64,000 nucleotides of DNA from Gammaproteobacteria bacterium (GCA_003132025.1 PKWJ01000056.1:82737-146736); one strand, 5' to 3'; numbered from the stretch's first letter, positions 26,252-34,712 are shown. Program-made: numbers and translations. The notes: a model not told the origin generated them from the sequence alone.

Positions 26252-27109
26252 ATGCCCGACATTCTCTCGGTAATCCTGCGCGCATTGAGCTTCATCCTGT
26301 TGTTCCAGGCGGCAGGCGTCGCAATCTATATCGCGCTGTTTCGCCGCCGACTCGATCGCTCGCAGGGCGCGGTTCGTCGCATCGGTCAGGCGGCGGCGCT
26401 CGCAGGCGTCGTGTTGGTTGCAGGGCACTATGCCCTGGAAGCCGCGCGACTGGCTGGGGACATGTCCGGCGTGTGGGACCCGACGCTACAGGAAATGGTG
26501 TGGCATTCACCGAGCCGCGCGGCGTTGCTATGTCGCCTGCTCGGACTGCTGCTCATTGCCGTCGGGCTGCAAGTTGGAAGCAATCGTTCGACCATCGTGG
26601 CCGTTGGCGGAGCGGTGCTCGCCACGGGGGCATTCACGCTGATGGGACACACTTCTGTGAATGTGCATCGTGCGGCCCTGGCGACGCTGCTGCTGCTCCA
26701 TCTGCTTATCGTTGCATTCTGGTTCGGCGCGCTGATTCCGCTGTATCTGGCAAGCTTGAGGGAGACGCCGGCCCGGGCGTCCGACCTGGTCGAGCGGTTT
26801 ACCGCCGTAGCAACCTGGCTCGTGCCGGTGATCCTGTTGGCCGGCGTCGCCATGGCGGCGCTCCTGCTTCCGAACCTCGCCGCCTTGCGCCAGCCCTACG
26901 GCAGACTGCTGATCGCCAAAGTCATTGGTTTTGCGCTACTGATGGGACTTGCGGCCGCCAACAGGTGGCGGCTCGGGCCGGCCCTGGCCCAGCGGACCAC
27001 TGGAAGCGAGCGGCGGTTTCGTCGCTCGCTCGCCGCCGAGTATGTCCTGATCGCGGCGATTCTTACAATCACGGCGATTATGACGTCTTTCTTCTCACCC
27101 AAGGCGTAA
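26252..27109 (+). CDS. copD: CopD copper-transport membrane protein
   Basis: This 285-residue protein starts at ATG 26252, six bases after the copC stop. It has about eight hydrophobic segments and the CopD domain in the C-terminal half (AALATLLLLHLLIVAFWFGALIPLYLASL). It has His residues such as MGHTSVNVHRAA and LLLLHLL that could bind copper. CopD is taken to move copper from CopC into the cytoplasm. This ends the copLABCD set. No cop-associated two-component regulator (CopRS) is visible in the window. Confidence 0.9.
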   Translation: MPDILSVILRALSFILLFQAAGVAIYIALFRRRLDRSQGAVRRIGQAAALAGVVLVAGHYALEAARLAGDMSGVWDPTLQEMVWHSPSRAALLCRLLGLLLIAVGLQVGSNRSTIVAVGGAVLATGAFTLMGHTSVNVHRAALATLLLLHLLIVAFWFGALIPLYLASLRETPARASDLVERFTAVATWLVPVILLAGVAMAALLLPNLAALRQPYGRLLIAKVIGFALLMGLAAANRWRLGPALAQRTTGSERRFRRSLAAEYVLIAAILTITAIMTSFFSPKA

Positions 27110-27215
27110 CGGCGGGAAAGCATTTGCGCTTACGCCGATTCGGCGCGCGCTCCGACAGGCAGAAATCGCCGCTGCCGTTAGCGTGGGCCCTACTCTCGAT
27201 CAACAGGAGCCGGTC

Positions 27216-27509
27216 ATGCAATTGAAGAAATCAATACTCGCCATCGCGACATCTCTCGCGCTGGCAGCTGCGCTGGGCGCAACCGTCGCGGTGGCGGCGG
27301 CACCGGCGGGAGGTGGCGGTGCGGCGCCCGCCCCGGGTGCGGCCACAGCACCCGGCGCCCCGATGGCACCAGGTGTGACCAACCCAGGAAACGGTCAGGT
27401 CGGCGCGTCCTCCTCCGGAGGCTACGGTTCGTCGTCCGGAATGAGCAGCGGCTCCGGAAGTAATTCCGGGACCAGCAGCAGTTCTTCGTCCTCGGGTAGC
27501 CGGCGCTGA
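27216..27509 (+). CDS. Secreted Ala/Gly/Ser-rich low-complexity protein
   Basis: The 97-residue product (start ATG 27216 after CAGGAGCC) has a signal peptide (KKSILAIATSLALAAALGATVAVAAAP) and then an Ala/Gly/Pro run and a Ser/Gly tail (SSSGSRR). The low-complexity tail makes it a likely disordered or surface protein. Similar short exported proteins of unknown role occur next to stress genes. It ends 5 bp before the SDR gene's GTG start and may be co-transcribed. Confidence 0.65.
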   Translation: MQLKKSILAIATSLALAAALGATVAVAAAPAGGGGAAPAPGAATAPGAPMAPGVTNPGNGQVGASSSGGYGSSSGMSSGSGSNSGTSSSSSSSGSRR

Positions 27510-27514
27510 TTGGC

Positions 27515-28438
27515 GTGCGCTCGACGGCCACAGCGGGGATCTCCAGCGCCAGTGCGGCGCCGCTGGGAGATCCTCGCGTCAAGTATCCCCAACCGCCATT
27601 TCCAGAGCAGCACCAGGCTTGGCCGGGGCTTGCCTCAAGGATGCAACCGGTACCCGATCATGGGGAAAGCAGTTATCGCGGGTCCGGCCGCCTTCTGGGG
27701 CGCAAGGCACTGATCACCGGCGGGGACTCGGGAATGGGCCGGGCAGCAGCAATCGCCTTCGCCCGGGAGGGCGCCGACGTCGCAATCAACTATCTACCCG
27801 ACGAGCAATCCGATGCCGATTCTGTCATCGATATCATCAAGGCGGCGGGTCGGAAAGGCATCGGCATCGCCGGCGACCTGCGAGGCGAAGCTTTTTGTAA
27901 TGATCTCGTCAGGAAAGCCATCCAGGAGTTGGGCGGCCTGGATATCCTGGTCAGCAATGCCGGCCGGCAGCAGGCGCATGCGTCGATATTGGACATCTCG
28001 ACCGCGCAGTTCGATTGGACGATGAAGACGAATATTTACGCGCCATTTTGGATCATCAAGGCGGCGCTACCGAGTATGCCGCCCGGTTCCTGCATCATCG
28101 CCACCGCCTCCGAGCAGGCCTACGATCCCTCACCCGACCTGTACGACTACGCACAGACCAAAGCGGCGACCATGAACTTCGTCAAGTCGCTTGCGAAGCA
28201 GCTTGCCTCGAAGGGGATCAGGGTGAATGGCGTGGCCCCGGGCCCGGTCTGGACTCCGCTCCAGATCAGCGGCGGGGCATCGGCCGAGAAGCAGAAGAAG
28301 TTCGGAAGTCAGACCTCCCTGGGCCGCGCCGGCATGCCCGCCGAGCTGGCTGGAATATATGTTCAACTCGCCGATAATCACGGCAGCTTTGCGACCGGAC
28401 AAGTCTACGGATCTTCCGGGGGCACCGGCCAACCCTGA
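27515..28438 (+). CDS. SDR family oxidoreductase (stress-type)
   Basis: A 307-residue short-chain dehydrogenase with an N-terminal extension of about 60 residues (PPFPEQHQAWPG pattern) seen in the YhxD/YdaD general-stress group. The cofactor motif is ALITGGDSGMGRAAAIAFA, the later LDILVSNAGRQ corresponds to NNAG, and the catalytic Tyr and Lys lie in LYDYAQTKAATMNF. The Ser partner may be in CIIATASEQAYD. It should reduce a carbonyl with NAD(P)H. The GTG at 27515 fits the extension. The gene precedes the MscS channel. Confidence 0.88.
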   Translation: MRSTATAGISSASAAPLGDPRVKYPQPPFPEQHQAWPGLASRMQPVPDHGESSYRGSGRLLGRKALITGGDSGMGRAAAIAFAREGADVAINYLPDEQSDADSVIDIIKAAGRKGIGIAGDLRGEAFCNDLVRKAIQELGGLDILVSNAGRQQAHASILDISTAQFDWTMKTNIYAPFWIIKAALPSMPPGSCIIATASEQAYDPSPDLYDYAQTKAATMNFVKSLAKQLASKGIRVNGVAPGPVWTPLQISGGASAEKQKKFGSQTSLGRAGMPAELAGIYVQLADNHGSFATGQVYGSSGGTGQP

Positions 28439-28472
28439 TCGAGGCGGCCGGCGCTTTTCGACGAGCAGAACG

Positions 28473-29309
28473 ATGCATGACCTGACAGTCGGTGAACACG
28501 ACCTGCTTGCACGGGTGCACCCTGACACCCTGCTCGGTGCGATCGTTTACCTGGTGATCTTCGCGATCGTTGCCACGCTGCTGTCACGCGGGCTGCGCCG
28601 CGCCGTGCACGCCGCGATGACGCGTCAAGGGCATATCGACCGGACCACCGTCAGTTTTCTGCAGCAGATCACGACCGCGATGATCTGGATCATCATGCTG
28701 ATCCTGTATGCCCACCTGATTCCCGTTCTCCGCTCGATGGGCACGGCATTGCTGGCAGGAGCCAGCGTGGCGTCGGTGGTCATCGGCCTTGCCGCGCAAA
28801 GTACCCTGGGCAATCTGGTAGCCGGTGTATCGATTACCATCTATAAGCCGTTTCGCCTGGGCGATACTCTTCAAATCGCCGCGCCGACCGGGACGGACAT
28901 TGGCGTCGTCGAATTCATCTCCCTGGGATACACGACGCTGCGGGCGCCCGACGGGCGCCTGATCGTCGTTCCCAACAGCATCGCCGCAAGTCAGGTGACG
29001 ATCAATCTGAACACGACCTACGCGCCGTGGCCCATCACGATCACGATTCGCCTGAGCCGCGATGCGCCGTTGGACGCTGCCGAGAAACTTGCATTATCCG
29101 TGGCCACCGAGAATGTCGGTGACAAAGCCGTCGTCGGTTGTTACCTGACAAAAATCGAAGCCACAGCCGTCACCCTGGAGCTGAAGTTCCTGGCACGTGA
29201 CAGCTTAGGTCGCGCCAGCCTGCGATCGAAGATGTTGGCTGAACTGGCGCAGCGCTTTGGCGACGCGCACATCGGTTCCAGTGGCCCCGAGACGCCTGCT
29301 TTTTCCTAG
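28473..29309 (+). CDS. MscS-type mechanosensitive channel
   Basis: A 278-residue channel from ATG 28473 (the frame is open upstream but only as a shadow of the SDR gene). It has three membrane segments: LLGAIVYLVIFAIVATLLSR, QITTAMIWIIMLILYAHLIP and the pore-lining ALLAGASVASVVIGLAAQSTLGNLVAG. The MscS core motif AGVSITIYKPFRLGD is clear. It opens under membrane tension to release solutes on hypo-osmotic shock. It follows the SDR gene by 34 bp. Confidence 0.9.
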   Translation: MHDLTVGEHDLLARVHPDTLLGAIVYLVIFAIVATLLSRGLRRAVHAAMTRQGHIDRTTVSFLQQITTAMIWIIMLILYAHLIPVLRSMGTALLAGASVASVVIGLAAQSTLGNLVAGVSITIYKPFRLGDTLQIAAPTGTDIGVVEFISLGYTTLRAPDGRLIVVPNSIAASQVTINLNTTYAPWPITITIRLSRDAPLDAAEKLALSVATENVGDKAVVGCYLTKIEATAVTLELKFLARDSLGRASLRSKMLAELAQRFGDAHIGSSGPETPAFS

Positions 29310-29318
29310 AGCGCATAG

Positions 29319-29507
29319 CCGCCCAACGGCACTCAAGGCGGCAGTGAGCGCGGCGGCTCAGGCAGCGAACCTGGCAAGAAAGGCAGCGAGCAGTCGCGAA
29401 GCGGCTCACAGACCTCGAAAGGCGGTACCGGAAACGTCGGTAGCGATCGCGACAAAGCGAGCGAGGCCGGAAACAAAGGCGGCGAGCACTCGCATGGCGT
29501 GCGGTAG
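29319..29507 (+). pseudogene. KGG-motif stress protein remnant lacking a start
   Basis: This short frame starts straight after a TAG at 29316 and ends at TAG 29505. It reads as a KGG-domain protein (YciG/Con-10-like): NGTQGGSERGGSGSEPGKKG, then KGGTGNVGSDRDKASEAG and KGGEHSHG. The intact pattern KGGxGNxxxDRxxASEAGxKGG is the family hallmark. There is no ATG, GTG or TTG in frame before the domain, so it cannot be translated as it stands and looks 5'-truncated against the end of the MscS gene. Confidence 0.6.
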
Positions 29508-29603
29508 CCGCCGGTTTCGCATTTGAGCTGACCAAAGGGCAGCACCTCGCGCGGCGCTCCCCTTTGGATCTCTCCACTTTCATTGGCGCACGTCGCGACC
29601 CGC

Positions 29604-29902
29604 ATGGCCGCCCGCAACCCAACGCCACCACCATCCCCGGTCGAGGGTGAAACTCCGCAGACCTGCCGGCGCTGCGAGCTGTGGGAGCGCGCCGCTCAGG
29701 CGGTCCTGGGTGAGGGCTCGAGCAAAGCTCGTATCATGCTGGTCGGCGAGCAACCAGGGGTTGCCGAGGATCGCGAGGGACACCCACTTACCATCCCTCC
29801 GCTATTTTGCGTGCCGATGAGAATGGCGCCGTGCGGTTACGGCACGCTTTGCGAGGGCCACGGCAGCGGATGATATTTCTCGCGGCGGTTACGCGCTTTT
29901 GA
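29604..29902 (+). pseudogene. Uracil-DNA glycosylase (family 4-like) with internal deletion
   Basis: The ATG at 29604 opens the N-terminal part of a type-4/UdgX-like glycosylase: TCRRCELWERAAQAVLGEG and ARIMLVGEQPGVAEDREGHP, with the Cys pair and EQPG of the active site. After EDREGHP the frame breaks. The frame next to it reads TYHPSAILRADENGAV, which is the C-terminal HPSAxLRA motif of the same family, and stops at 29902. About a hundred residues between the two ends are missing, with a frameshift. The gene cannot make a working enzyme. Confidence 0.65.
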
Positions 29903-31091
29903 ACTTGGCGGCGCCTTCGGAGCCCTTCGTCACATCGCCGGCGCTATAGGAATGCGCGCCCGCACCTGCGAGTTTGCCGCCCTGCACGATCAGATACTCG
30001 TTGCGAATCGGACGTTTCTCGAAATAACACTCGAGGATTTCCCGCGTGCCGGCGGCGTAGCGCGCCTGCGCTGACAAGCTGGTGCCAGAAATATGCGGCG
30101 TCATGCCATGATGCGGCATGGTGCGCCACGGGTGATCCTTCGGCGGCGGCTGCGGGAACCAGACATCACCGGCGTAGCCGGCTAATTGACCGCTTTCCAA
30201 TGCGGCCGCTACGTCCTCGGCAATACAAAGCTTGCCGCGCGCGGTGTTGATGAGATAGGCGCCGCGCTTGAAGTTCTTCAGCGACTTCGCGTTGATCATA
30301 TGCTCCGTTTCCGGATGCAGCGGGCAATTCAGCGTCACCACATCGCACACTTTGGTCAAGCTCTCGAGAGTGGTGTGGTAGGTGAGGTTGAGTTCCTTCT
30401 CCACCGCATCCGGCAAGCGATGCCGATCCATGTAGTGCAATTTCACGTCGAAGGGTTTCAGCAGGCGCAGCGCTCGCAGGCCGATGCGGCCCGCGGCCAC
30501 CGTGCCTACCTGCATGCCTTCCAGGTCATATGAACGCTGCACGCAGTCGGCAATGTTCCAGCCGCCCTTGATCACCCACTGGTACGAGGGGATGTAATTG
30601 CGCACCAGCGCCAGGATCATCATCACAATGTGCTCCGCCACGCTGTTGCTGTTGGAGTAGGTGACCTCCGCAACCGTGACGCCCTGATCCATCGCCGCCT
30701 GCAAATCGGTGTGGTCGGAGCCGATGCCGGCGGTGATCACCAGCTTCAGCTTCTTGGCCTTGGCGAATCGCTCGGCCGTCATGTAAGCCGGCCAGAAGGG
30801 CTGAGAAATGACTACTTCGGCATCGGGAAGTTCCTTGTCGAGGACGCTGTTGGCGCCGTCCTTGCTCGAGGTGACAACCAGTTGGTGGCCATGCGACTCC
30901 AGGTACTTGCGCAGGCCCAGTTCGCCGGAAACGCTGCCCAGCAAGGTGCCGGGCGTGAAGTCGATGCCCTCGGGAGTCGGCAGTGTTTGGCCGTCCGGAT
31001 ATTTCTCGATCTTGGGCAATCCGTCGCGCGGGTACGATTTTGGGTAGCCCGAAACCGGATCGTCATAGAGAACACACACTACTTTAGCCAT
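29889..31091 (-). CDS. fdh: NAD-dependent formate dehydrogenase
   Basis: From ATG 31091, preceded by AGGAGGGTGGGCG, the product is 400 residues, the same length as the well-known Pseudomonas sp. 101 enzyme. It is a D-2-hydroxyacid dehydrogenase-fold protein with KLVITAGIGSDHTDL, SNSNSVAEHIVMMILALVRNY, the NAD motif TVAAGRIGLRALRLLKPF and near the end DVWFPQPPPKDHPWRTMPHHGMTPHISG. It oxidises formate to CO2 with NAD+. The open frame further upstream to 31487 is a shadow of the oxygenase gene. The stop overlaps the eroded glycosylase by a few bases. Confidence 0.92.
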   Translation of the reverse strand: MAKVVCVLYDDPVSGYPKSYPRDGLPKIEKYPDGQTLPTPEGIDFTPGTLLGSVSGELGLRKYLESHGHQLVVTSSKDGANSVLDKELPDAEVVISQPFWPAYMTAERFAKAKKLKLVITAGIGSDHTDLQAAMDQGVTVAEVTYSNSNSVAEHIVMMILALVRNYIPSYQWVIKGGWNIADCVQRSYDLEGMQVGTVAAGRIGLRALRLLKPFDVKLHYMDRHRLPDAVEKELNLTYHTTLESLTKVCDVVTLNCPLHPETEHMINAKSLKNFKRGAYLINTARGKLCIAEDVAAALESGQLAGYAGDVWFPQPPPKDHPWRTMPHHGMTPHISGTSLSAQARYAAGTREILECYFEKRPIRNEYLIVQGGKLAGAGAHSYSAGDVTKGSEGAAKFKSA

Positions 31092-31224
31092 CGCCCACCC
31101 TCCTATTCTTGAAGGCGTAAAGCGTGCGCACAGCGTCGTGCCGAAGCAAATCGAAGATTTCGTTCGGCTGATAGAAGAAACCGATGACAGCGGCGGCGCG
31201 ACCGGTGCCGCTTGCGCCAATGCT

Positions 31225-32268
31225 CTATGAGATAAAGAACCGACTAAACCCCATGTCACGAAGACCGCGGCGGTAGGTGATCGAGCTGCGATCGGCCGCG
31301 ATATGCGCCTCGAACGACGGATCAAGCGGCAGACATTCGGGCTTCTGCGACTCGATGATGGCCTTGTCTTCCTCGAACACCCGCCGATTGAAGTCGTAGA
31401 CGTCCTGGACTGGCAGGTCCCGGTCGAAGTTGCGCGCGATCGGGGCGAACAGCCGCGTCCGCCTGGCCGAGACCGGTGAGGCTGCATTCATGATCACCAG
31501 TCTGCCGTCATTGGGGAAATGCACCGTCAGCGTGGCGGTGAACGGCAGGTGTACACGGAAATGGCGCAGCCACTCGAATCCGGCGCGGCCGCGTTCGTGC
31601 ACTCCGATCGGGTAGTTGCCGACGGTGCTGCGATACTCGACTTCGAACCCGTTTTCGGTCGTCTGGGGCACATAGCGCGGCACGGCGGTGTTGGCAGGGT
31701 CGCCGAAGGTCGCTGCGTGCACGAAGCCAAAATGCGCCACGTCGAGGAAGCCTTCCATCTGCCGGCCGGCAAATCCGTGAATATCGATGAATGGGCAGAC
31801 AATCTGTTGAAACGCCGGGTCGTCCCAGTAAGGCATCTCGGGCACATCAAGCTGCAAAGCTTCGACTGGCCGCAGGCTGGTCCAGATCAGCCCGTAGCGC
31901 TCGACCGCCGGGTAAGTGCGCAAACGCAGATTGGCGGGAATTGGCGCGTTCGGCTGTGCCGGGATCCGGTTACAACGGCCATTCTCCCCGAAACGCAGTC
32001 CGTGGTACGCGCAAACGATGCCGCCCTCGTCGTGCCGTCCCAGACTCAGCGGCACTCCGCGATGCGGGCATAAATCGTCAGCGACGATCGTCTGCGCACC
32101 AACGCGATAGATCACCAGGGGAGCATCCAGCAACGTGGCGCAGGTCGGGCCGGGGGCGACACCGCGCGACAAAGCCACTGGATACCAGTGATGCGCGAGC
32201 TTCACCCAGTCCTCAGCAACAAAAGTGCATGCGCGCGGCAGCTCGGGCGGAGAAATCGCGGCGTTCAT
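31225..32268 (-). CDS. Rieske [2Fe-2S] aromatic-ring oxygenase alpha subunit-like
   Basis: The 347-residue product has the Rieske motifs CPHRGVPLSLGRHDEGG and CAYHGLRF, which bind the [2Fe-2S] cluster. The iron site is likely in FIDIHGFAGRQMEGFLDVAHFGFVH. The length and layout match single-component or two-component O-demethylase and phenoxybenzoate-type oxygenases such as VanA. The substrate is unknown and no ferredoxin reductase is beside it. The LysR gene at 32349 is divergent and probably controls it. Formate or formaldehyde released by demethylation could feed the downstream formate dehydrogenase; that link is inference. Confidence 0.88.
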   Translation of the reverse strand: MNAAISPPELPRACTFVAEDWVKLAHHWYPVALSRGVAPGPTCATLLDAPLVIYRVGAQTIVADDLCPHRGVPLSLGRHDEGGIVCAYHGLRFGENGRCNRIPAQPNAPIPANLRLRTYPAVERYGLIWTSLRPVEALQLDVPEMPYWDDPAFQQIVCPFIDIHGFAGRQMEGFLDVAHFGFVHAATFGDPANTAVPRYVPQTTENGFEVEYRSTVGNYPIGVHERGRAGFEWLRHFRVHLPFTATLTVHFPNDGRLVIMNAASPVSARRTRLFAPIARNFDRDLPVQDVYDFNRRVFEEDKAIIESQKPECLPLDPSFEAHIAADRSSITYRRGLRDMGFSRFFIS

Positions 32269-32324
32269 ACCGCCTATTGTTTCTGCGCCTGGGTGTTGAG
32301 TTCAATATCATATTATGCGACCAT

Positions 32325-32345
32325 GCGTTCTAATTATTCGAACGC
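32325..32345. promoter_or_regulatory. LysR-type operator (T-N11-A) in divergent region
   Basis: GCGTTC and GAACGC form a perfect 6-bp inverted repeat around a 9-bp AT-rich spacer (TAATTATTC). The pattern contains a T-N11-A, the core of LysR-binding boxes. It lies between the LysR start (32349) and the Rieske oxygenase start (32268), so it suits autoregulation plus control of the oxygenase. No binding has been shown. Confidence 0.55.
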
Positions 32346-32348
32346 TAT

Positions 32349-33260
32349 ATGCCGGTCTTCTCCCGCTTCCTGCAATACTTCGTCGCCGTCGCGCAGCAGG
32401 GCTCGATCCGCCGCGCCTCGGAAATACTCAATATCACCGCATCCGCCGTCGATCGGCAGATCCTGCTGGCAGAGCAACATCTGGGCTTGCCGCTGTTCGA
32501 GCGACTGCCGAGCGGACTGCGACTCACGGCCGCGGGGGCGCTGCTGTTCGATCAGGCCAGGCGCTGGGGCAAAGAGTTCGACTCGGTTCGCGTCGCGTTC
32601 GAGGATCTTCGCGGCCTGCGTCGGGGACATGTGCGCTTTGCCCTCATCGACGCGCTCGCCAAGGGTTTCGTGCCAGCGCTCATCAGACAATTGCAGCACA
32701 GCCACCCCTCGATCACCACGGAGATCGCCGTTCTGGACAATCCCCGTATCGCCGAGGTCATCGCCGCAGGTGAGGTCGAGTTTGGCCTGATGCTCAATCC
32801 GCTGTCGTCAAAGCTCCTATCCGTACGAGCTCATGCGGAGATCCCGATCGGGATCGTCTCGAAGATCGATCACCCGCTTGCCGCGCAAGCCAGTGTCCGC
32901 TTCAGCGCCTGCGCCGATCTGCCGATGGTTGCGCCCGGGCCGCCGCTGGCGCTGTGTGAGCAAATCGCAGGACTGGAAGCTGCCACCGGCGTGCCGCTGC
33001 GGCGCATTGCCGTCTGCGACAACATTCAGATGATCAAGTCGCTGGTCGGGCTCGGTGTCGGTGTGAGCGTTTTGAGTTGGCTGGATGTGGCGGACGAAAT
33101 CGCGCAAGGCGAGCTTGCCTTCACACCGATCGCGAATTCGCCGTTGCGTCCTTTGACGCTGGGACTGTGCACGGACCCTGCCCGGAAGCTGTCACACGCC
33201 GGCAGCGCGCTTCTCACACTGGTCGCAGCGGCGCTGGCAGATCTGCCGCAACCGGGTTGA
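32349..33260 (+). CDS. LysR-family transcriptional regulator
   Basis: A 303-residue LysR regulator. The helix-turn-helix is in the first 65 residues (FLQYFVAVAQQGSIRRASEI, TASAVDRQILLAEQHLGLPLFER), followed by an effector domain with GLGVGVSVLSWLDV near the C-terminus. It is divergent from the Rieske oxygenase, from which only 80 bp separate it, and an inverted repeat of LysR type lies in that gap. The effector is likely an aromatic substrate of the oxygenase, but this is inference. Confidence 0.9.
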   Translation: MPVFSRFLQYFVAVAQQGSIRRASEILNITASAVDRQILLAEQHLGLPLFERLPSGLRLTAAGALLFDQARRWGKEFDSVRVAFEDLRGLRRGHVRFALIDALAKGFVPALIRQLQHSHPSITTEIAVLDNPRIAEVIAAGEVEFGLMLNPLSSKLLSVRAHAEIPIGIVSKIDHPLAAQASVRFSACADLPMVAPGPPLALCEQIAGLEAATGVPLRRIAVCDNIQMIKSLVGLGVGVSVLSWLDVADEIAQGELAFTPIANSPLRPLTLGLCTDPARKLSHAGSALLTLVAAALADLPQPG

Positions 33261-33274
33261 GCCGCCGCGCCAGG

Positions 33275-33895
33275 CTAGCGAGCCAGCGGGGGAAGCTTCT
33301 TGCCGTCCGCGGCGGCCGGGTACTGCGCGACATTGAGCTGCATCGCAAGAAACGTGTAGTAACCGACAATTCCCGTCATGTCGACCACTCCCTGCATTCC
33401 CAGGCGCGACTTGGCACGCTCGAATGTGGCATCGGAGACTTGTTTGTTTCGCAGAAGTTCGCTGGTGAAGTCGAACACCGTCTCTTCCTCGAGGTTCATT
33501 GCGGTCGGGCGCCGGCCCAAGGCAATGTCGTCGGCGACCTCCTTACGAATACCGGCCTTCAGTGCGATCGGATAGTGCAAGGACCATTCATAGTCCTGGG
33601 TGCATTCGCGGGCAGTCATCAGGATTACGAGTTCGCTGAGCATATTGCCTATAGCCGACTTGTACCGGAGGTAGTCACCCATCGCGCGCGCCGTCGACAT
33701 GAGCTGGGGGCTGTACATCAAGGCCTCGAACGGACCGAATACCGGAACCTTGCGCGCCGACTCGAAGTCGGCCGCTGCCTGCTTCTGTTCCTCCGTGTAC
33801 TGCTCAGGAGGGATGGTCGGCAACCGGTCTTTCGCTCGGGCAGTGACGGCGACAATGGTCGACAGAATGGCCATCGCGATTGAATAATATTTCAT
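33275..33895 (-). CDS. Carboxymuconolactone decarboxylase-family protein, exported
   Basis: The 206-residue product starts with a signal peptide (YYSIAMAILSTIVAVTARAKD) and continues as an AhpD/CMD-fold protein: LMSTARAMGDYLRYKSAIG, ELVILMTARECTQDYEWSLHYP and a late MQGVVDMTGIVGYYTFLAMQLN. The CxxC of AhpD is not present; only one Cys is seen in RECTQDYEW, so a lactone-decarboxylase or other role is likelier than alkyl peroxide reduction. It converges with the LysR gene and may belong to the same aromatic catabolic locus. Confidence 0.8.
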   Translation of the reverse strand: MKYYSIAMAILSTIVAVTARAKDRLPTIPPEQYTEEQKQAAADFESARKVPVFGPFEALMYSPQLMSTARAMGDYLRYKSAIGNMLSELVILMTARECTQDYEWSLHYPIALKAGIRKEVADDIALGRRPTAMNLEEETVFDFTSELLRNKQVSDATFERAKSRLGMQGVVDMTGIVGYYTFLAMQLNVAQYPAAADGKKLPPLAR

Positions 33896-34142
33896 CTGCC
33901 GATCTCCAACGATAAAGCGCGCACCCGCCGATCATGATAGTCCGCGGCCAGGAAGTCCAAATGGCGCACGACGGCTGGACCTTCCGCCGGGCTAGCCGGC
34001 TGGCCCAAATTCGCTGCCTCACCCCTGACGACATCGTCCGGGTGCTAAACGCGACCTCCGGCGCGCGGATTGCGTAGCCCACGCGTCTGCGGCGGGTTAA
34101 GCTGATTCATCATCGAAGCGGTGCAGGATGCCGAGGCGTGCG

Positions 34143-34694
34143 ATGACTCAGCTCACCGAGCTGCTGGGCAGGATACAGGCGGGTGACGCGGGGGCGCGCG
34201 ATGCGCTGTTTGCGGCCGCGTACAGTGAACTGCACCGGATCGCGCATGCTCGACTGCGCGACGGCGGGCGCGACACGGTCCTGGACACGACCTGCTTGGT
34301 GCACGAGTCGTACTTGCGGTTCGTGCGCGTCGGGGAGCTACGTGCCGAGGATCGGCGCGCGTTCTTCGCCTACGCATCCCAGGTGATGCGTTCGGTGATC
34401 GTTGACAGCGTGCGCGAGCGCATAGCGCAGAAGCGCGGCGGGGATCAAACCCCGCTCACCTTATCGCACGGTCTTGGGGCTGAGCTGCCCGACGCGGAGC
34501 AGACGGTGCTGGCCGTACACGAGGCCCTGGAGGCGCTCGAGCAAGCCGATCCTCGGTTAGCGCAGGTGGCGCAGATGCGCTACTTTGGCGGCTACAGCGA
34601 GCGGGAGATCGCCGAGACGCTCGAGGTCACCGAACGCACCGTACAACGCGACTGGGAGAGAGCGCGGGCCATTCTCGCGGCGGCGTTGCGCTAA
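34143..34694 (+). CDS. ECF-like sigma factor (TIGR02999 type)
   Basis: The start is ATG 34143, giving 183 residues. The layout is that of the RNA polymerase sigma-70 ECF-like group: TELLGRIQAGDAGARDALF, then TCLVHESYLRF, FAYASQVMRSVIVDSVRER and RYFGGYSEREIAETLEVTERTVQRDW as region 4. This group is nearly always next to a Ser/Thr kinase with repeats, as here. The kinase starts 18 bp later, so they are one transcript. No anti-sigma factor is next to it; control may be by phosphorylation (inference). Confidence 0.88.
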   Translation: MTQLTELLGRIQAGDAGARDALFAAAYSELHRIAHARLRDGGRDTVLDTTCLVHESYLRFVRVGELRAEDRRAFFAYASQVMRSVIVDSVRERIAQKRGGDQTPLTLSHGLGAELPDAEQTVLAVHEALEALEQADPRLAQVAQMRYFGGYSEREIAETLEVTERTVQRDWERARAILAAALR

Positions 34695-34712
34695 AGGCCA
34701 ATAAGCATAGCG

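Noticed and set aside
27400-27509. Repeated Ser/Gly codons as a possible CRISPR or tandem repeat
   Set aside because: The repeat is in the coding low-complexity tail of the small secreted protein; no regular repeat-spacer spacing exists, and I see no CRISPR array in the window.
31086-31220. A short minus-strand frame between the oxygenase and fdh reading VIGFFYQPNEIFDLLRHD
   Set aside because: It looks protein-like, but it follows a stop directly and has no start codon, and I know no family for it.
33934-34077. A 47-codon plus-strand frame ending VRVLNATSGARIA
   Set aside because: It has an ATG but no ribosome site and no family pattern; it could equally be chance.
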